Source of the DNA: Verrucomicrobiota bacterium
GTDB lineage: Bacteria > Verrucomicrobiota > Verrucomicrobiia > Verrucomicrobiales > Akkermansiaceae
Direction of reading: 5' to 3'
Length of the DNA stretch: 57,512 nt
Assembly (NCBI GenBank): GCA_026397725.1
Contig: JAPLUI010000180.1
Location: forward strand, 1-57,512
Both the position numbers and the translations under genes were made by a program. Under the pieces are notes generated by a model. That model worked only from the letters and a program-made list of their open reading frames with translations. It was not told the origin of the DNA and did no database searches. Below are positions 53,049 to 57,512 of the stretch, one piece after another (position 1 is the stretch's first letter; each line of letters begins with the position of its first letter).

Positions 53049-53975
53049 ATGAAACCTTCGCTCACGATCCCGGTTCTCACGACCCTCATCGGATTCGGCC
53101 TTGGCTGGATGGCCAAACCCTCGGCCAATCCCGCACCCGGCCCAACGAGTGCCGCCACGTGTCTCCATCAAGCCACGGACCGGGAATCCCCCGCCGTGGT
53201 TCCGCCGACCTCCCCACCTCCGCCCCCGTCCCCGCCCCGCCCCGATGTAAGACCCAACGCGGGCGGCCCCGCAGCCGAGGTTCAGGACGATTCAGCACGC
53301 TCCACCGAGCCCGGAAACGCCGCCAAAATGCTGCGACTCGCCGAGGCCCTTGGCCTTTCGGATGAACAACAGGCCGACCTGAAACATATCATTGCCGAGA
53401 GCCTTAAAGCCTTCAACGCAGGCAATCCCGCGCAACCTCCGCGTGCCAACGCAATGCTCGACCAGTTCGCCTCCAGCGCCACCGCCATCGAAAAATCCCT
53501 GGGCACCCTGCTCACGCCCGAACAATGCACCGCGTTTGCGCAACTCCGCAAACGCCAGCTCGATAACCGCATCGAAACCAGGGCCCAACGCGATCTCGGC
53601 TCGCTCACCGAGGTCACGGATCTCTCGCCTGAACAACGCGACCAGGTCCTCGCACAACTGCGCCAAAGCACTGCGGCCGAACTCGGCGCCATGCCTGCGC
53701 CCCTGGCCCTCATCCTTGATTCTTCCGTGCTCCCGCTTGGCTCCCTGGCCCCATCCGAACAATCCATCCAAACCCTCCGCCAGCTTGCGGATAGCCAGAC
53801 CCCCGACAATCCCGCAGCCCTGCATGCCAAACTCGTCGATAACCAGCGCCGCACGCTCGATGCACGCCTCAGGCTCCTCAAGGACATCCTCACGCCCGCC
53901 CAACTCGCCCAATACCAAGCCACCATCGACAACCAGCATGCCATCCACAACCTGATGCTCCAGCCGCAACGCTGA
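53049..53975 (+). CDS. Membrane-anchored helical protein with LTxxQ-like motifs
   Basis: 308 residues. One N-terminal hydrophobic helix ('IPVLTTLIGFGLGWMA') is followed by a Pro-rich linker ('PPTSPPPPPSPPRPD') and a helical domain. That domain contains 'LLTPEQCTAF', 'LSPEQRDQVL' and 'LTPAQLAQY', reminiscent of the LTxxQ motif of CpxP/Spy-type periplasmic proteins. The motif is weak evidence, so a stress or chaperone role is only a guess. It ends about 70 nt before a heptanucleotide array. Confidence 0.55.
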   Translation: MKPSLTIPVLTTLIGFGLGWMAKPSANPAPGPTSAATCLHQATDRESPAVVPPTSPPPPPSPPRPDVRPNAGGPAAEVQDDSARSTEPGNAAKMLRLAEALGLSDEQQADLKHIIAESLKAFNAGNPAQPPRANAMLDQFASSATAIEKSLGTLLTPEQCTAFAQLRKRQLDNRIETRAQRDLGSLTEVTDLSPEQRDQVLAQLRQSTAAELGAMPAPLALILDSSVLPLGSLAPSEQSIQTLRQLADSQTPDNPAALHAKLVDNQRRTLDARLRLLKDILTPAQLAQYQATIDNQHAIHNLMLQPQR

Positions 53976-54048
53976 TTGCAGCCCGCCCCGTCATCCATCA
54001 GCTCCCAGATGCAAAGCTCTGCGCCAGCGCCTCTGCATCCACGATCCT

Positions 54049-54125
54049 CTATCTTCTATCCCCTATCTTCTATCTTCTATCTTCTATCCCCTATCCCCTA
54101 TCCCCTATCCCCTATCCCCTATTCC
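54049..54125. repeat. Heptanucleotide tandem array, 11 units (CTATCCC/CTATCTT)
   Basis: Eleven head-to-tail 7-bp units. The first five mix CTATCTT and CTATCCC, the next five are all CTATCCC, and the last is CTATTCC. It fills the gap between two convergent genes and ends 3 bp from the MATE stop codon. Confidence 0.95.
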
Positions 54126-54128
54126 CCC

Positions 54129-55589
54129 TCACACCCGCGCCTCCAGCCACTGGCCGCGCAGGTGCAGGCGGGTGAAAATCAGCGCCTGGGTCACCAGATC
54201 CACCGAGAGCACGATCCATACGCCGGTGAGTGAGAGGGTGCCGTACTTGGAGAGCGCCCACAACACCCCGACACGATAGAACAACATGCTGCCATACGAC
54301 CAGCGCATCACAATGCCGGTGGCACCCGCCCCGCGCATCGAGGTTTTCAGAATGATGCAGGTGGCAAAGAACGGCTGCGCCATCGCACACACGATCAATA
54401 GCGGCGCCGCAAGCCGGAGATGCAAGCCGCTGGCCGGTGCCATCCAGCCGATCAGTTGAAAGCGCCCTAACACAAAAAACCCGCCCATCAGGCTCATCAG
54501 GCCCACGGCCAGCGCCCAGCACACGCGCACCGCCCGCACCGCCATCGGTTTGGAGCCCGCGCCCAGATACTGTCCGGCCAGCGTCGCGGCTGCCGTGGCG
54601 ATGGCGAAGCCTGGCAGAAAACTCATGGATTCCACGCGGATTGCCAGAATGTGCGCGCCGAGCGCCCCTTCATCCCGCAAGCCGGCGATCACCCGAATCC
54701 CGAACGCATGAATCAACCACATCCCGGCGATTTCCAGCGCTTGGGGCGCACCGATGCGCAGAATCCGCACCATCGTGTCCCAATGCGGCTTGAGGCTGGC
54801 CCGCGCCCAATGCAAGCCGGCATCTTTCCCTCTTCCTAACAAAAAGACCGTGGTCAGAAAGCCGGCGATCCAGCCACCCACGGTGCCGCTGGCGATGCCG
54901 GCCACGCCGTGACCACCCCAGGGCGCCGGGGCGAACACCAAGGTCCAGCTCAGCACCATGTTCACCAGATTCACCACCACCATCGCCAGAAATGGCGTCC
55001 GCGTGTCGCCCGCCCCCCGCAGTGCGGCGTTCACCGCAAACATCGCCCCACTGAATGGTCCGGAAATTGACAGTACCCGCAGATAACTCTCCGCCTGCAC
55101 CCCCGCTGCGGCACTCAAGCCAATCCAGCTAATCAACATCGGAATGCCCAGTTGCAATAACAACAAGGACCCGAAGCCCGCCGCCACCCCTAGCCACAAG
55201 CCTTGTCCAAGCCCGCGATTGGCCAGCCCATGCTCGCGCCCACCCGTGGCCCGCGACACCAGTGCCATCACCCCGGTCGCCACCGCACCCTGGAGAATGT
55301 TGAAAAACCACCCGACGTAGCCGCCCAGGCCCATCGCATCCAGGATCGCCACCCGTTCCGACCCCACCGCCATCCGCCCGGAAATCACCAGGTCCGTGAG
55401 CCCCACGAAAAACGTCAGCACCTGCTCCAGCAAGGGCCAGGCTGCCAACACCAACACCTGCCGCGACAACGAAAGCCCGCCCAAGCGCCCGCCCAAGCGC
55501 CCGCCCAAACCCACGGCTGCGGGCGCTGGCTTGGTTCCGACACTGTCTCCCGTTTCTGGCATGCTCCCGCCGGAGGTAGCCGCTCCCAT
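54129..55589 (-). CDS. MATE family multidrug/organic cation transporter
   Basis: 486 residues, 12 membrane helices in two similar halves. 'PLLEQVLTFFVGLTDLVISG' in TM1 and 'GFAIATAAATLAGQYLGAG' in the second half are the usual conserved segments; no polar cluster hints at the ion used. ATG 55589 is taken as the start, with ATG 55562 as an alternative. The N-terminal segment has a short 12-bp-unit repeat (translated as GGRL units), outside the conserved domain. Confidence 0.88.
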   Translation of the reverse strand: MGAATSGGSMPETGDSVGTKPAPAAVGLGGRLGGRLGGLSLSRQVLVLAAWPLLEQVLTFFVGLTDLVISGRMAVGSERVAILDAMGLGGYVGWFFNILQGAVATGVMALVSRATGGREHGLANRGLGQGLWLGVAAGFGSLLLLQLGIPMLISWIGLSAAAGVQAESYLRVLSISGPFSGAMFAVNAALRGAGDTRTPFLAMVVVNLVNMVLSWTLVFAPAPWGGHGVAGIASGTVGGWIAGFLTTVFLLGRGKDAGLHWARASLKPHWDTMVRILRIGAPQALEIAGMWLIHAFGIRVIAGLRDEGALGAHILAIRVESMSFLPGFAIATAAATLAGQYLGAGSKPMAVRAVRVCWALAVGLMSLMGGFFVLGRFQLIGWMAPASGLHLRLAAPLLIVCAMAQPFFATCIILKTSMRGAGATGIVMRWSYGSMLFYRVGVLWALSKYGTLSLTGVWIVLSVDLVTQALIFTRLHLRGQWLEARV

Positions 55590-55706
55590 CCTCGCGTGCG
55601 AACAAATTCACGGAAATCTTGCCGCCGCTCCTGCGGAACAGACCAGCGACACCTAACACCCATGGAACTTGGCGTGGGGCTGCATGGACCAACCGGTCCG
55701 CACCGC

Positions 55707-56753
55707 TCACGCGGGTTGTTGTTGGGAGATGCAGTGCAAGGAACCGCCTTCCTCGACGAGATCCAGACAATCGATTCCGAGCACCTCGCGGCCACTGAAC
55801 AATTCGCGAATCATGCCGAGGGCACGATCATCGTTTTGCCGCTGGCGGAAGGTCGGCACCAACACGCCGCCATTGACGATCAGGAAATTGACGTAAGACG
55901 CCGGCAATACCGGCAGCCGCCAACCCGCCACCTCGCACGCCTCTGGCAGCGGGATTTCCAACACCTCAAACGCCCGGCCATGCGGCCCGAGAAATGATTT
56001 CAAGCGTGCCAGGTTTTCGGCCAGCACCCGTTGGTTCGGGGACTTGCGGTCCCGCTCCGTGCAGGCCAACAGCGTCTGTGAATCCACAAACCGTGCCAGA
56101 TCGTCAATGTGACCATCCGTGTCGTCGCCCGCAATGCCCTGCCGCAACCAGAGGATTTCCGTCACCCCGAGACCGTCCCGCAGCAGGCGCTCGATGTCTA
56201 ACCGGTTGAGGTGCGGATTGCGGTTTGGATTGAGCATCACCGCTTCAGTGGTCAGGACTTGGCCAGCACCATTGATTTCGATCGCACCCCCTTCCAGGAT
56301 CATGCCGCCTTTGAAGCAGCGCAGGCCCATGGCCGCCGCAATTTGTCCCGGGATGGAGTCGTCCAGATCCCAGGGCGGGAATTTTCCACCCCATGCGTTG
56401 AACCCCCAATCCGTGACTGCCACCTCACCACTGCCAGCGTGTTTCACAAATATCGGCCCGTGATCCCGACACCACACATCGTTGTGCGGATGATCAAACA
56501 ATGCGACCCGTTCCGGCACCGCCAGTGCCCGGTTGCACACCTCCGCGATCACCCGGTGAGCCGACTCCGGGGCATTGATCCGCACCGGCTCAAACCGCGA
56601 AATCGCAGCGGCAATCTCCCCGAATTTCGCCTCCATCAAGGCCTGCTTGGCACCACCCCAGTGCCGCGGGTCAGCCACCGGCCACGAAAGCCACACCGCC
56701 GCCTGCGGCGACCATTCCGGGGGCATTGCATATCCACAAGCAGCAGCACTCAT
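55707..56753 (-). CDS. aguA: Agmatine deiminase / peptidyl-arginine deiminase family
   Basis: 348 residues from ATG 56753 (ATG 56726 is an alternative; the frame is open to 56840). Motifs: 'WCRDHGPIFV' (Arg and Asp), 'LEGGAIEINGAGQVLTTEAV' (Glu), 'DDTDGHIDDLARF' (His and Asp) and the catalytic Cys341 in 'GGSLHCISQQ' at the C-terminus. It converts agmatine to N-carbamoylputrescine and ammonia; a related enzyme specificity is possible because no other polyamine gene is nearby. It follows the shell-protein gene on the same strand by about 110 nt. Confidence 0.88.
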   Translation of the reverse strand: MSAAACGYAMPPEWSPQAAVWLSWPVADPRHWGGAKQALMEAKFGEIAAAISRFEPVRINAPESAHRVIAEVCNRALAVPERVALFDHPHNDVWCRDHGPIFVKHAGSGEVAVTDWGFNAWGGKFPPWDLDDSIPGQIAAAMGLRCFKGGMILEGGAIEINGAGQVLTTEAVMLNPNRNPHLNRLDIERLLRDGLGVTEILWLRQGIAGDDTDGHIDDLARFVDSQTLLACTERDRKSPNQRVLAENLARLKSFLGPHGRAFEVLEIPLPEACEVAGWRLPVLPASYVNFLIVNGGVLVPTFRQRQNDDRALGMIRELFSGREVLGIDCLDLVEEGGSLHCISQQQPA

Positions 56754-56861
56754 ACGCCAACCCTGCACCATTCTCCCACCCCCTTCCAGCCTTGATTCCA
56801 CCAGCCCGCTCCAATCCGCCAACCCAATCCGTTGACACACCCTCCAGCTTGGGCACCGACC

Positions 56862-57413
56862 TCAGATCAGTTCGCGATAGACGTCCGGATGAGGTCGGGC
56901 GATGACCACCGCATTGACCAGCAAACCCGCTTTCGCGATCACCGCACGGCCGGCGTCGATCGCGGCTTGCACCGAGGACACGTCGCCGGTGAGGGTGGCG
57001 AAGGCCTTGCCGCCGAGCGCCATGGCAAGGCGGATCTCCAGCAACGTGACATGCGCCGCCTTGACCGCCGTGTCGGCCGCCTCGATCAGGTTGGCGACGT
57101 TGAACGATTCGAGAATGCCCAGGGCTCCGGTCGGCTCGACCGGGCCCGAGCGGCCGAGCGCGGCGAACACGTCGGGATGAACTTTCGGAATGACGAATTG
57201 GTCGATCAGGCAGCCTTTGGCGGCGGTGCAGCCGGCATGCACCGCAGAACCGACGGCCGCGACCTCACCGCCGATCAGGACCATGTATTTGCCGGAACAA
57301 ATCGAGCGCGACAGCAGCAGCTTCACGTTCGACGACTTGAGCATGGTGTCGGCGACGAGAAAGCCGGCGGCGATGCTGGTGAGTTCAATGAGTCCAATGG
57401 CGCGGTCGTTCAT
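56862..57413 (-). CDS. Bacterial microcompartment shell protein, PduT-like (BMC-T)
   Basis: 183 residues with two BMC domains in tandem: 'IGLIELTSIAAGFLVADTML' and 'GALGILESFNVANLIEAADT'. The overall match is close to Salmonella PduT, including Cys39 in 'SICSGKYMVLIGG', which corresponds to the Cys that holds a [4Fe-4S] cluster at the trimer pore of PduT. Such a protein may pass electrons or an Fe-S cluster through the shell. No other microcompartment gene is in the window; the rest of the locus may lie beyond the right edge. A heptanucleotide array starts 11 bp upstream of the start codon. Confidence 0.9.
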   Translation of the reverse strand: MNDRAIGLIELTSIAAGFLVADTMLKSSNVKLLLSRSICSGKYMVLIGGEVAAVGSAVHAGCTAAKGCLIDQFVIPKVHPDVFAALGRSGPVEPTGALGILESFNVANLIEAADTAVKAAHVTLLEIRLAMALGGKAFATLTGDVSSVQAAIDAGRAVIAKAGLLVNAVVIARPHPDVYRELI

Positions 57414-57423
57414 GGGGGTAAAA

Positions 57424-57512
57424 AGGTCAGAGGTCAGAGGTCAGAGGTCAGGGGGCAGAGGTCAGAGGTCAGAGGTCAGGGGGCAGGGGGCAGGGGGCAG
57501 GGGGCAGGGGGC
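57424..57512. repeat. Heptanucleotide tandem array (AGGTCAG/GGGGCAG), runs off edge
   Basis: Twelve full 7-bp units plus a partial one. The order is four AGGTCAG, one GGGGCAG, three AGGTCAG, then GGGGCAG to the window edge. The array begins 11 bp upstream of the shell-protein ATG (minus strand), in the leader or promoter zone. Confidence 0.95.

Noticed and set aside
54049..54125. Possible CRISPR array
   Set aside because: Units are only 7 bp and have no spacers.
57424..57512. Possible CRISPR array
   Set aside because: Same reason: contiguous 7-bp units without spacers.

Overview
The window looks like a piece of a high-GC chromosome from a Verrucomicrobiota member (inference). It has large surface proteins built from autotransporter-type beta repeats with the C-terminal segments usual in that phylum, a RAYT transposase, a complex I operon with two nuoM genes, a bacterial-microcompartment shell protein, and start codons that almost all lack a Shine-Dalgarno sequence.

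Left part (1-18.4 kb), accessory: a RAYT transposase cut by the window edge, a dead hicA toxin, a small protein plus nucleotidyltransferase pair, and a decayed ribbon-helix-helix antitoxin. Then come two divergent giant adhesin genes. The minus-strand one (about 1.8-6.8 kb) is broken by a 2-nt deletion inside a tandem repeat. The plus-strand one (7.2-11.6 kb) is broken at about 8.17 kb and at a G7 run at 10.03 kb. After two secreted proteins there is a hipBA module with three evenly spaced operator-like palindromes, flanked by two direct copies of a short repeat; the upstream copy has become the C-terminus of a neighbouring gene. An ABC-F ATPase follows.

Middle (18.7-30.7 kb): a minus-strand complex I operon in transcription order nuoB-C-D-I-H-J-K-L-M-M-N. 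It has two antiporter-like NuoM proteins next to NuoL and NuoN, and NuoL carries an extension of about 30 residues in the lateral-helix region. This matches the reported four-pump complex I. nuoA and nuoEFG are not in the window. Two copies (one whole, one half) of a CCACGGATT-type element sit inside the operon.

Housekeeping block (31.3-40.9 kb): a DUF2148 Fe-S protein, a beta-CASP metallo-beta-lactamase, a secreted esterase, grpE-dnaJ, a PTS IIA-type protein, argS, a CBS/DRTGG family II pyrophosphatase, and two divergent tRNA-Gly genes. One tRNA gene has an intrinsically curved A-tract promoter.

Envelope and export block (41-49 kb): an outer-membrane barrel, a Wzc-type tyrosine kinase, a very short Wza-type export protein, a PDZ protein and a C-terminal processing protease. 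Then come YggS, a DUF971 protein, recG, rpe and a secreted helical protein. The right end (54-57.5 kb, minus strand) carries a MATE transporter, an agmatine deiminase and a PduT-like microcompartment shell protein. Two unrelated heptanucleotide tandem arrays lie in this end, one of them directly upstream of the shell-protein start codon.
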